A stretch of 64,000 nt of DNA from Plasmopara viticola (Eukaryota; Oomycota; Peronosporomycetes; Peronosporales; Peronosporaceae): NCBI GenBank assembly GCA_001695595.3, contig MBPM02000049.1:62001-126000 (forward strand), written 5' to 3'. How positions within the stretch are numbered: position 1 is the stretch's first letter; each line of letters begins with the position of its first letter. The translations under genes were made by a program, and so were the position numbers. Below are positions 38,625-50,700 of the stretch, piece after piece. Below the pieces are notes generated by a model. The model had not been told where the DNA came from. It made no database searches and was given only the letters and a program-made list of their open reading frames with translations.

Positions 38625-39795
38625 AGTGGCAATCAAACGTCTAATCACGCTTTTATAGCGCAGAGTTGCTGTACGGTGACAGATGTGTTTGGTCTATCAA
38701 TTCAAAAACACATGGACGCAATCGAGCCGCAATATGGTGTTTAAGCATGCCTTTATGGAGTGGAGATGTTGGTTGGTTACAGATACGTTCTTTCTGTCTA
38801 GTTCGACATGTTTGGACGCAAAAAATCCGCAAGGTTACCGTCAAAAACGCATTTGAAGTGCTTAATTGCTATACAGCAAACGATTCGTCCTGTCTATCTA
38901 TTTAGAAATCCATGAACACAATCGAGCCACAACGAAGTGCATAATCCCTCTTTTGTTTTGCAGAGACCACAGGTTCGTCCTTTCTGTCTACGTTGTCATG
39001 CCCAGACGCAATAAAGCGGCAATCAAACGTCTGATCACGCTTTTATAGCGCAGAGTTGCTGTACGGTGACAGATGTGTTCTGTCTATCAATTCAAAAACA
39101 CATGGACGCAATCGAGCCGCAATATGGTGTTTAAGCATGCCTTTATGGAGTGGAGATGTTGGTTGGTTACAGATACGTTCTTTCTGTCTAGTTCGACATG
39201 TTTGGACGCAAAAAATCCGCAAGGTTACCGTCAAAAACGCATTTGAAGTGCTTAATTGCTATACAGCAAACGATTCGTCCTGTCTATCTATTTAGAAATC
39301 CATGAACACAATCGAGCCACAACGAAGTGTATAATCCCTCTTTTGTTTTGCAGAGACCACAGGTTCGTCCTTTCTGTCTACGTTGTCATGCCCAGACGCA
39401 ATAAAGCGGCAATCAAACGTCTGATCACGCTTTTATAGCGCAGAGTTGCTGTACGGTGACAGATGTGTTCTGTCTATCAATTCAAAAACACATGGACGCA
39501 ATCGAGCCGCAATATGGTGTTTAAGCATGCCTTTATGGAGTGGAGATGTTGGTTGGTTACAGATACGTTCTTTCTGTCTAGTTCGACATGTTTGGACGCA
39601 AAAAATCCGCAAGGTTACCGTCAAAAACGCATTTGAAGTGCTTAATTGCTATACAGCAAACGATTCGTCCTGTCTATCTATTTAGAAATCCATGAACACA
39701 ATCGAGCCACAACGAAGTGTATAATCCCTCTTTTTTTTGCAGAGACCACAGGTTCGTCCTTTCTGTCTACGTTGTCATGCCCAGACGCAATAAAG
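38625..39795 (+). repeat. 390-bp four-monomer unit, three near-identical copies
   Basis: CAATCAAACGTCT starts at 38,631, 39,021 and 39,411, so the period is exactly 390 bp. The copies differ at only a few positions: TTTGGTC/TTCTGTC near 38,690, CTAATC/CTGATC, and a short T-run indel near 39,732. Each unit holds four monomers, with TGACAGATGTGTT, GGTTACAGATACGTTC, AAACGATTCGTCC and ACCACAGGTTCGTCC. These are the youngest-looking duplications in the island. Confidence 0.95.
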
Positions 39796-41510
39796 CGGCA
39801 ATTAAACGGCTAATCACGCTTTTAAAACGCTGAGCTTCTGTACGGTGATAGATGCATTCTGTCAATCAATCTAAATATACGCAATCAAGCCACAATGAGG
39901 TGTATAAGCATGCGTTTGAGAAGTTGAGATGATATTCAGCCACAGATACGTTCCTTTTGACGAGACAATCACAGTGACAACAGAGCGGGGTTTAACGTCT
40001 AATCACGCTTCGAAAGCGCTAAATCGCTTTACGGTGACGGATGCGTCTTGTCTATCTTTCAAAGCACACATAGACAAAATCGAGCCACGATAAGGTGTAT
40101 AAGCATTCGTTTGAGTAATTTGAGATGTTTTTCGGCCACAGTTTCGTCTTTTCTGTCTATTTAACCATGTTTGGACGCAAGTGAGCCGAAAGGAAACCTA
40201 TAATAATTCCATAAAGATACTAAGGCACTGTACGGGCACAGATACGTCCTGTCGATCAAACTAGACATGCACGTACGCAATCGAGGCACAACAAAGTATA
40301 AGATCCCTCTTTGTTATGCTGAGACGCTGAAATACCACAGATATATCCTTTTTGTCTATCTTGACATGCATATATGCAATCGAGCAAAAACTAGATGTTA
40401 ATTACTCTATACCAACGCTGAGTTGCTCTACGCCCACAAATGCGTCCTGTCTTTAAATTTGGACAAATACGGACGCCTTCGAGCCACAACAAAGTGTATA
40501 ATCATTATTTTGTAGCGCTGAGACGCTGTATAGTCGCCGACACGTCCTTTCTATCGATCTAGACCTGCACAGACGCAATAGAGCCACAACTAGACGTATT
40601 ATCATTCTATTGCACTGCCGAGACACTATACGACCCCAGATACGTCTTTGATAGCTATCTAGACATGCACAGATACAAAGTAGTCACAACGGGGTGTATA
40701 ATCATTCTTTTGGAGTGCCGAGATGCTGTACGGTCACATATACGTCCAGTCTATCGGTCTAGTCATGCACAGATGCAATAGAGTCACAACGCAGTGTATC
40801 ATCTTTCTTTTGGAGCGCAAAGACGCTGTATGGCCACAGATACGTCCTATCTATCAATCTAGACATGCGCAGATGCAACAGAGCTACAACGAAGTGAATC
40901 ATTTTTTTGGAAGGCTGAAATGCTGTACGGCAACAGATACGTCCTTTCTATCGGTCTAGACATGCACAAATGCAATAGAGCCACGACGAAGTGTATAATC
41001 ATTCTTTTGGAGAGTTGATACGTTGTACGGCCACAGAAATGTGCTTTCTGTATGCACAGACGCAAATGAGCCACAACAAATCGTTAAAGCTTTCTCTTAA
41101 AGCGCTAATTTGCTGTACTCCGAGATACCTCCTTTCTATCTATCGAGACTTGCACGGACGCAATAAAGCACAACGAAGTGCATGATCATTCATCTGAAGC
41201 GCTGAGACGCTGTACGACCACAGATACGTCCTTTCTATCAATCTAGACATGCACGGATAAATTGATCCACAACGAAGCCTATACATTTTTTAAGTGCTGA
41301 GACGCTGTACTGCCAAGGATGCGTCCTTTTGATCTATCTAGACCTGCACAGACGCAATAAAGAAACAACAAAACGTTAATGACTCTTTGAGAGCGCTGAG
41401 TCTCTCTACGCCGACAAATGCGTCCTGTCTACAAATCTAGATTAACTCGGATGCCTTCGATCCAGAACACAGTGTATAATCATTCTTTTGAAAGCGCTTA
41501 CATGTTGTAC
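39796..41510 (+). repeat. Island-subfamily monomers, irregular
   Basis: About 17 forward monomers. The first five continue the four-type order seen in the 390-bp unit but are diverged. From about 40,500 the monomers become more uniform, with GGCCACAGATACGTCC, TCTAGACATGCACAGATGC, GCCACAACGAAGTGTATAATC and TTTTGGAGCGCTGAGACGC. The spacing is close to 100 bp (for example 40,731 to 40,831). No large HOR was seen. Confidence 0.82.
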
Positions 41511-43350
41511 GGCCACAGATACGTCCTTTCTATCATTCCAAACGTTCACAGATGCGATAGAGCAACACTAAGCGTTTGTTTGTTATTTAGAAGCGCTTAC
41601 ATGCTGTGCGGCCACAGATACGTCTTGTCTATCTTTTTAGACTTCCACAGATGCAATCGAGCCATAACTTATTGCATATCTATTCTTTCAACACGCTAAG
41701 ATGCTGTACGACAAAATAGGTTCTTTTTAATTACTTAGACGTGAAGAGATGCAATAGAGCCACAACTAGACGTATGACAACTCTCTAGAAGCGCTGAGAC
41801 GCTGTACGGCTCAAGATCTGCCCTTTGTGTATTTCGAGACGTTCACAGATGTGATAGAGCAACAACTAGACGTGTATTTTTTCTTTAGAAGCGCTAATAT
41901 AATGTGCGGCCACAGATACGTCCTGGCTATCTTTCTAGACATCCACGAAACAATGGAGCCACAACTAATCGTATATTCATTCTTTGAAACGCTGAGATGC
42001 TGTACAGACAAAACCCCGTTTTTTCTATTCTTTTGGACGTCCACAGATGCAATTGAGCCACAACTAAAAGTATGACGACTTTCGAGAAGCGCTGGGACGC
42101 TGTACGGTCCAAGATCTGTCCTTTCTGTACTTCGAAACTTCACAGATACGATGGAGCAACGCTAAGCGTATATATTCTTTATAAGCGCCAACATGCTGTG
42201 CGACAACAGATACGTCCTGGCTATCTTTCTAGACACTCACAGATGCAATCGAGCCACAACAAATCGTATATTAATCCTCTCAAAACGTTGAAATATGTAC
42301 AAACAAAATCTGTCCTTTCTGTCCTTTTGGACGTCCACAGATGCAGTAGAACAACAACTTAAAGTATGACGATTCTCTAGAAGCGCCAAAACGCTTTACG
42401 GCCCAAGATCTGTCCTTTCTGTCTTTCAAACGTTCGCAATTGCGATAGAGCAATCTTTGCGCATATTATTCTATAAAGGTGCTGAATGGTGTGCGGCGAC
42501 ACGTCCTTTATGTCTTTTTAGACACTCACAGACGCAATCGAGTCACCATTATTCATTTATTTATTCTTTCAAGACGCTGAAATGTCTTGCGGACAACACC
42601 CCATCATTCTTATCCTTTTAAACGTCTTCATATGCAAAAGAGTCACAACTAAAAGTATGATGACTCTCTAGAAACGCCAAGACGCTGTACGGCCCAAGAT
42701 CAGTCCTTTCTGTATTTTGAGACGTTCACAGATACGATGGAGCAACAATTACTCGTATTTTTTTCTTTAGAATCGCTAACATGCTGTGCGGCCGCATATA
42801 TAAACTGTCTATCTTTCTGGACACCCACAGGCGCAATCGAGCCATACCTAATCGTATATTGATTTTTTCAAGACGCTGAGATGCTGTACAGACAAAGTCC
42901 GATTTTTCTATTCTTTTAGACAATTACAGGTGCAATAGAGCCACAACAAAACGGATTACGACTCTTTTAAGTGCTCAGACACTGTACGGCCTTAGATCTG
43001 TCCCTTCTATACTTGTATACGCTCACAGTTTCGATAGAGCAACAACTGAGCGTCTTTTTTTCTATATAAGCGCTAAGATGCTGTGCGGCCACAGAGACAT
43101 TCTGTCTATCTTTCTTGACACCCACATCGAAATTGAGCCACAACTAATTGTATTTTCATTCATTCAAGCCGCTGATATGCTATACGGACATACCCCGTCC
43201 TTTCTGTCCTTTTAAACGTTCACAGATGCATCAAGGCCACAATTAATTGTATGACGACTCTTTGAAAGCGCAAAGACACTGTCCGGTCCTAGATATGTCC
43301 TTTCTGTCGCTGTAGACATTCACAGATGCGATAGAGCAAAAACAAACGAT
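41511..43350 (+). repeat. Three-monomer HOR, ~295 bp, about six copies
   Basis: The marker AAGATCTGYCC or its variants lies at 41,813, 42,111, 42,405, 42,696, 42,993 and 43,290, giving spacings of 291-298 bp. Each unit has a GAGACGTTCACAGATNCGATAGAGC monomer type, a GTGCGGCCACAGATACGTCCTG type and a type with GTACAGACAAAAYCC. Divergence between copies is moderate, so this HOR is older than the 390-bp unit and the 4.1-kb HOR. The inverted segment at 37.5-38.4 kb is built from the same unit. Confidence 0.9.
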
Positions 43351-44232
43351 CTGTTAATAGATGGATAACAAGACGCATCAGTGGCCGTACAGCAACTCAG
43401 CGTTTAATTGCCGCTCCATTGCATCTTTTCATGTCTTCAATGACAGAAACGACGTACCCGTGACTATTCGATGTCTCAGCGAACCAAAAGAGAGATTGTA
43501 CACTTTGTTGTGCACCGATTGCGTACGTTGTCGTCTAGATTGATAGACATGACGCATCTGCGGCCGTACAAAATCATAGTACTTTTAAAGAGTTATTAAT
43601 TATTTTCTTGCGGCTTTTTTGCGTCTTAATAGGTCTTAACAGGTCTAAAAGACAGAAAGGACATATCAGTGGCCGTGCAACATCTTAACACCTTAAAAGA
43701 ATGCTTACACACCTCATTGTGGCTCGATTGCGGCCATGTATATCTAGATTGATAACCAGGACGCGTCTGTCACCATACAGCAACTCAGCGCATTAAAATT
43801 GTGACTTGACGTCTAATTTCCGCTCCATTGCGTCTGTGCATGTCTTCAGCGACAGAAACGACGTACCTATGGCTATCCGGTGTCTCAGCGAATCAAAAGA
43901 GATATTAAAAACTACGTTGTGCACCGATTGCGTACGTTGTAGTCGAGATTGATAGACAGGACGCATCTGTGGCCGTACAACATCCTTGTACTTTAAAAGA
44001 TTTCGTTATTGTTCTCTTGCGGCTTTTTTGTGTCTTAACACGTCTAAACAGACAGACGGGACACATTTGTGTTTATGGGACATCTCAATACTTTAAAAGA
44101 ATTCTTATACACCTCGTTGTGGTTAGATTGCTTCCGTGTGCATCAAGATTGATAGTCAGGACGCATCTTTCATCGTACAGCATCTTGGTACGCTGAAGGC
44201 GTGATAAGACGTTTCATTGCTGCAACATTGCG
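43351..44232 (-). repeat. Inverted segment 2: four-monomer type, minus strand
   Basis: From about 43,352 the array reads on the opposite strand (GTGGCCGTACAGCAACTCAGCG, CGCTCCATTGCRTCT, GTTGTGCACCGATTGCGTACG). It flips back at about 44,233, where ATTGCGT meets AATTCTTCTTTTAATTCGC. About nine monomers are included. Their reverse complement matches the four-monomer repeat at 45.6-47.1 kb, including the rare TGCACCGATTGCGTACGTTGT type and the AGGTCTTAACAGGTCT stretch. Confidence 0.88.
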
Positions 44233-45340
44233 TAATTCTTCTTTTAATTCGCTGAGACGTTGAATAACCACAGGTGCATATTCTCTTTTTTTGTAGACAT
44301 GCACAAACGCAATGGGGCGGTTTGAAACGTCTAATCAAATTTTCAAAGCGCTGAGTTGCTGAATGGTGAAAGATGCGTCCTGGCTATAAATCTTGACACG
44401 CATGGACGCAATCGATCTAGAAGGAGCTGTCTAAGCCGTCTTTTGAGGTATTAAGATGTTGCACGGCCACAGATACGTCCTTTCTGTATATCAAGACTTG
44501 TTCAGACGCAAAAGAGCCGCAAGGAGACTTTAAAAACGCTTTTGAAGTGCTAAGTTGTTAGACGGACACAGATGCGTCCTGTCTATCAATATAGATATGC
44601 ATGTACGCAACCGAGCCACAAAAAAGTGTATAATCCCTATGTTTTGTTTTGCTTAGACGCTGAATGGCCTCAGGTACGTCTTTGTTGACATGCAAAGATG
44701 CAATAGAGCGGCAATTAGACGTCTAATCACGCTCCTAAAGCGCTAAGTTGCTTCGCGGTGACAGATGCATCCTGTCTATCAATCTAGACACACATGGACG
44801 CAATCGAGCAACGATGAGGTGTATAAGCATTTGTTTGAGGAGGTTTGATGTTGTTCGCCCACAGATACGACCTTTCTGTCTATTTCGACATGTTTGGACG
44901 CAAAAGAGCCGCAATAAAGCCTATAATACCTATTTTAAAGTGCTTAGTTGCTGTACGGCCACAGTTGCGTCCTGTCTATCAATCTAGCCATGAATAAACG
45001 CAATCGAATCACAATAAAGTTTAAGGGTCCTTTTTTGATTTGCTAAGACGCTGAATGGCCACAGGTACGTCCTTTTTGACTTTGCGACATGCACAGGTGC
45101 AATAGAGCGGCAATTAAACGTCTAATTACGCTTTAAAAGCGCTGAGTTGCTGTACGGTGATATGTGCGTATTGTTTATCAATCTAGACACATATGGATGC
45201 AATCGAGCCACAATGAGGTTTATAAGTATTCGTTTGAGGAGTTGAGATGTTATTCGGCCACAGATACATCCTTTATATCTATTTTGACATGCTTGGACGC
45301 AGAAGATCCACAAGTTAACCTAGGGGTTTTGAAGAAATGA
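44233..45340 (+). repeat. Island monomers, four-type order, diverged
   Basis: About eleven forward monomers following the island order: GGTGACAGATGCRTCC with ACACATGGACGCAATCG, then CCACAGATACGNCCTTTCTG with ATGTTTGGACGCAAAAGAGCC, then ACAGWTGCGTCCTGTC, then ACAGGTACGTC with GAGCGGCAATTA. Copies are clearly diverged. The order is the same as in the 390-bp unit, so a four-monomer HOR is ancestral to the island. Confidence 0.82.
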
Positions 45341-45430
45341 AGGTACAATTAGTTGTGGCTCGATTGTGTCTGTGGGTGTCCAGAAAGATAGACAAGACGA
45401 TCATGTTTCCGCGTAAATTTTGTGCTTCTT
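45341..45430 (-). repeat. Single inverted monomer
   Basis: About 90 bp read on the minus strand: ACAATTAGTTGTGGCTCG, TTGTGTCTGTGGGTGTCC and AGAAAGATAGACAAGACG. Its reverse complement resembles monomers of the three-monomer HOR near 43,090 and the inverted segment near 37,990. Forward island sequence continues on both sides. The right edge coincides with a 7-bp-stem hairpin. Confidence 0.85.
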
Positions 45431-45437
45431 AAGCACA
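45421..45437. repeat. 17-bp hairpin at inversion edge
   Basis: TGTGCTT, a 3-nt loop and AAGCACA form a perfect 7-bp stem. It lies exactly at the right border of the inverted monomer. It may mark the recombination joint, or may have been created by it. Confidence 0.75.
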
Positions 45438-45625
45438 TGTTTGTCCTATTTTATATCTAGACATGTACATACTCATCTATGGTGATAGATGCGTCCTGTC
45501 TATCAATCTGAACACACATGGACAAACGAGCCACAATGATGTGCATAAGCATTCTTTTGAGGAGTTGAGATGTTGTATGGCAACAATACGTTCATTTGGT
45601 CAATTTATACATATTCAGACACAAC
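45431..45625 (+). repeat. Island monomers colinear with 47.5-47.7 kb
   Basis: About 45,440-45,600 matches about 47,518-47,690 in order: TTTGTCCTAT, then CATACNNATCTATGGTGA, GCGTCCTGTCTATCAATCTG and GTTGAGATGTTGTA. They are copies of one two-monomer segment 2.1 kb apart. In both, the first monomer is fused directly to the next (ATCTATGGTGA), an unusual shortened joint of about 50 bp. Confidence 0.78.
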
Positions 45626-47050
45626 AGAGCCGCAAGTAATTCTTTATTAAATCTTTGTAAGTGCTAAGTTGCTGTACGTTCAAAGATGCGTCCTTTCTAT
45701 TAATCTAGACATGCACGTACGCAATTGGTGCACAACGAAGTCTATAATATCTCTTTTGATTCGCTGAGACACCGAATGGCCACAGGTACGTCGTTTCTGT
45801 CTTTGAAGACATGCACAGACGCAAAAGAGTGGCAATCAGACGTCAAATCACGATTCTAATGCGCTGATTGCTGTATGGTGACAGACGCGTCCTAATTATC
45901 AATCTTGGCCGTGATCGAGCCGCAATGAGTTGTATAAGCATTCTTTTGAGGAATTAAGATGTTGGATGGCCACACATACGTCGTTTCTGTCTGTTTAGAC
46001 CTGTTAAGACCTATCAAGACGCAAAAAAGCCGCAAGAAAACAATTAATAAGTCTTTTAAACTAGGACTTTGTACGGCCATAGATGCGTCCTGTCTATCAA
46101 TCTAGACTACAACGTACGCAATCGATGCACAACGAAGTGTATAATATCTCTTTTGATTCGCTGAAACACCGAATAGCCACACGTACGTCGTTTCGGTTGC
46201 TAAAGACATGCACAGACGCAATGGAGCGGCAAGCAAACGCCAAATCACGATTTTAATGCGCCGAGTTCCTGTATGGTGACAGACGCGTCCTGGATATCAA
46301 TCTAGACATAAATGGTCGCAATCTAGCCGCAATGAGTTGTATAAGCATTCTTTTGAGGTGTTAAAATGTTGCACGTCCACAGATACGTCCTTTCTGTCTG
46401 TTTAAACCTGTTAAGACCTGTTAAAACGCAAAAATGGGATTTTGTACGGCCACAGATGCGCCCTGTCTTTCAATTTAGGCAACAACGTACGCAATCGGTG
46501 CACAGCGAAGTGTATAAAATCTCATTTGATTTCTTAAATACCGGAGAGCCACAGGTACGTCGTTTCTGTCGCTGAAGACATGCACAGACGCAATGAAGCG
46601 GCAATTAGATGTCAAGTCACGATTTTAATGCGCTGAGTTGCTGTATGGTGACAGACGCGTCCTAGTTTTCAATCTAGACATTTAAGAACGCAATCGAGCA
46701 GCAATGACGTGTATAAGCATTCTTTTGAGGTGTTAAGATGTTGCACGGCCACAGATACGTCTTTTCTGTCTGTTTAGACCTGTTTAGACCTGTTAAGACG
46801 CAAAAATACCGCAAGAAAACAACTAATAACTCTTTTAAAGTACTGGGATTTTGTACGGCCATAGATGCGTCCTGTCTTTCAATCTAGACAACAACGTACG
46901 CAACCGGTGCACAACGAAGTGTATAATATCTCTTTTGATTCGCTGAGACATCGAATAGTCCCAGGTACTTCGTTTCTGTCTTTAAAGACACGCACAGACG
47001 CAATGAAGCGGCAATTAAACGCCGGGTTGCTGTACGGCCATTGATGAGTT
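45626..47050 (+). repeat. Four-monomer HOR, ~395 bp, about 3.5 copies
   Basis: The type ACGTACGCAATYGGTGCAC recurs with its GCAA at 45,721, 46,118, 46,491 and 46,900 (spacings 397, 373 and 409 bp). Units share GAAGTGTATAATATCTC, GACACCGAATGGCCACAGG, GTGACAGACGCGTCC and GGCCACAGATACGTCNTTTCTG types in this order. One type carries a short internal repeat, AGACCTGTTAAGACCTGTTA. Small indels account for the uneven spacing. Confidence 0.87.
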
Positions 47051-47700
47051 TTGTTTATCCATCCAGACATGCACGTACGCAATCAAGGAACAACGAAGTG
47101 AACAATCCCTCTTTTGGTTCGTTGAGACGCTGAATGCCACAGGAACGCCCTATTTCTCTATCTGCACATGCAAGACACAATAGAGCGGCAACGCCTTTAA
47201 CGCACCAAGTTGCTGTACAGTGGTAAATGCGTCGTGACTATCAATCTAAACTCACATGGACGCAATCGAGCCACAACGAGGTGTATAGTCATTTTTTGAC
47301 GAGTTGAGATTTTGTACGGCCAAAGAAACGTCCTTTCTGTCGATTTAGACATGTCCAGACGAAAAAAGCCGCTGAGAAATCTTTAATAACTCGTTCAAAG
47401 CGCCAAGTTGCTGTCCGTTCACAGATGCGCCCAGACTATCAATCCAGGCATGCACGTACACATCGAAGCACAATAAGGTGTATTCTTATTCTTATTGAGC
47501 GCTACGATGCTGAACGACCCCATATTTGTCCTATCTTTCTATCTCGACATGCACATACGTATCTATGGTGACAGATGCGTCCTGTCTATCAATCTGAACA
47601 CACATGGACACAAACGAGCCAAAATACGGTGTATAATCTATCTATGAGGCGTTGAGATGTTGTACGGCCACAGATATGTCCTTGTTGTCTGTTTAGTCAT
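47051..47700 (+). repeat. Island monomers up to the HOR junction
   Basis: About six and a half forward monomers of the island subfamily, diverged. They end abruptly in GTTTAGTCAT at about 47,700, part way through a monomer. The next base begins the long HOR at a different monomer position. Confidence 0.83.
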
Positions 47701-50700
47701 GCGTATATTCGCTCTTGTGAATGGCTGAGAGGAGGAATGACCATTTATACATCCTTTTTAGCATTCTAGACATACGCGAACGCAATAAAGTCACAACTAA
47801 ACGCATATTCGCTCTTTTGAAGTGCTGGGAAATGTACGGCCATCGATACGTCCTTTCTATCTTTCTAGACGTGCGCAGACGCAAAAGAGCCACAACAATG
47901 TGTATATTCGCTCTTGTGAAGTGCTGGGATGATATACGGCTATACATACGTCTTTTCTCTCATTCTAGGCATACGCAAAAGCAATAGAGAGACAACAAAA
48001 CGTAGCTTCGCTCTTTTGAAGTGCTGAGATAATGTACGGCCATATATACGTCTTTTCTATAATTCTAGACGCGCGCAGACGCAATAAAGTCACAGCTAAA
48101 TGAAATTCTGCTCTTTTGAAGTGCTCAGATGATGTACGGCCGTACATTGGTCCTTTTAATCATTTTGGACGTGCGTAAAAGCAATAGAGCCACAACAAAG
48201 CGTATATTCGCTCTCGTGAAGTGCAGAGATGATGTACGGCCATACATACGTCCTTTCTACTATTCTAGATATACGTGAACGCAATCGAGCCACAGCAATG
48301 TGTATATTCGCTCTTGTAAGGTGCTGGGATGATGTACGGCCATACATATCTTTTCTCTTATTCTAGGCGTACGCAACAGCAATAGAGCGACTACAAAACG
48401 TATCTTCGCTCTTTTAAAGTGCTGATATGATGTACAGCCATACATACGTCCTTTCTATTATTTGAGACGTGCGCAGACGCAATCGATCAACAACTAAGCA
48501 TATATACGCTCAGACTTAAAGTGCTGAGATGATGGATAACCATACATTCGTCCTTTCTATCAATTTAGACGTACGCAGAAGCAACCGAGCAACAACAAGC
48601 GTATCTTAACTCTTTTGAAGTGCTGAGATGATGTACGGTCCTTTCTGTCATTCTAGCTGAAGCAGACGTAGTAGAGTCACAAAAAAGCGTATATTCGCTA
48701 TTGTGAAGTGCTGGGATGATGTACGGCCATAGATACGTCTTTTCTATCATTCTAGGCATACGCAAAAGCAATAGAGCAGCTACAAAACGTATCTTCGCTC
48801 TTTTGATGTGCGGAGATGATGTACAGCCATAAATACGTCCTTCCAGTCAATTGTGCGATGACGCATTAGAGCCAAAATAAAGCGTATCTTCACTCTTCTG
48901 AAGTGCTGAGATGATGAACGGCCCTACACACGTCCTTTCTTTTATAATAAACGTACGCAGAAGACGATTCAGCAATAACAAAGCGTATATTCGCTCGATT
49001 AATGTGCTAAGACGATGTACGGCCATTCTATTGTTAAAGACGTGCGCAGACGCAATATAGCCACAACCAAACGTATATTCGCTCTTTTGAAGTGCTGGGA
49101 TGCTATAAGGCAATAGATATGTCTTTTCTATCATTCTAGACGTGCACAGATGCAATAAAGCAACAACTAATCCTATGCTGAGATGATGTACGGCCATACA
49201 TACGTCCTTTTTGTCTCTCTTGACGAGCGCAGACGCAATGGAGCAATAACAAAGCGTATAATCGCTCTTTCGAAGTGCAGAGATGATGTACAAAATACGT
49301 CCTTTCTATCATTTTAGACGTGCACAGACGCAATAGCGCCACAACATAATGTATATTCGCTCTTTTGAAGTGCTGGGATGATGTACGACCATACATACGT
49401 CTTCTCTATCATTCTAGGCGTACGCAAAGCAATAGAGCAACAACAAAGCGTAGCTTCGCCTTTCGAAGTGCTGAGATGATGTACAGCCATACATATATCC
49501 TATGTATAATTCTCGACGTGCGAAGACGCAATTGAGTCATAACTAAACGTATCTTCGCTCTTGTAAAGTGATGAGATGATGTACAGCCATACATACGTCG
49601 ATCGGCGTACGTTAAAGCAAAAGAGCAAATACAAAGCGTATCTTCGCTTTTTTGAATTGCTGAGATGATGTACAGCCATACATACGCTCCTTTTGTATGG
49701 TTCTAGACGTGCGCCGACGCAATAGAGTCACAACTAAACGTATATTCGCTCTTATGAAGTACTGAGATGATATAAGGCAACAGATACGTCCTTTCTATCT
49801 TTCTAGTCGTGAGCAGACGCCAAAGAGTCACAACAAAGCGTATATTCGCGATTGTAAAGTGCTGGGATGATGTACGGCCATACAAACGTCCTGTCTATCA
49901 TTCTAGGCGGACGCGAGAGTAATACAGCAACAACAAAGCGTATTTTCGCTCTATTAAAGTGCTGAGATGATAAACAGCCATCCATACGTTCTTTTTATCA
50001 TTCTAGACGTGCACAGACGCAATCGATCCACAGCAAAGCGTGTATTAGCAGTTTTCAAGTCCTGGGATGATGTACGGCAATCGATACGTTCTGTTTTCAA
50101 TTCTAGACGAGCTTAGACGCATTAGAGCCACAACGAAGCGTATATTCGTTATTGTGAAGTGCTGGGATGATGTACGGCCATAGATACGTCTTTTCGCTCA
50201 TTCTAGGCGTACTCAAAAGCAATAAAGCAACAACAAAGCGTATCTTCGCTCTTTTGATGTGCGGAGATAATGTACAGCCATAAATACGTCCTTCCAGTCA
50301 ATCCAAACGTGCGATGACGCATTAGAGCCAAAACAAAGCGTATCTTTAGTCTTGTGAAGTGCTAAGATGATAAACAGCCCTACATACGTCCTTTCTTTTA
50401 TAATAAACGTACGGAGAAGGCGATACAGCAATAAAAAAGCGTATATTCGCTCGATTAATGTGCTGAGACGATGTACGGCCATTCTATCGTTAAGGACGTG
50501 CGCAAACGCAATATAGCCACAACTAAACGTATATTCGCTCTTTTGAAGTGCTGGGATACTATAAGGCAATAGATATGTCTTTTCTATCATTCTAGACGTG
50601 CACAGATGCAATAAAGCAACAACTAATCCTATGCTGAGATGATGTACGGCCATACATACGTCCTTTTTGTCTCTCTTGACGAGCGCAGACGCAATGGAGC

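Noticed and set aside
38653..39685. Repeated small genes of 63 and 79 codons at 390-bp spacing
   Set aside because: The spacing is the four-monomer HOR period; the frames lie on both strands over the same bases and match no protein.
37243..47700. Transposon or unique insertion in the island
   Set aside because: Although it looks different, every stretch can be matched to the same ~100-bp monomer on one strand or the other. I saw no terminal repeats or transposase-like frame.
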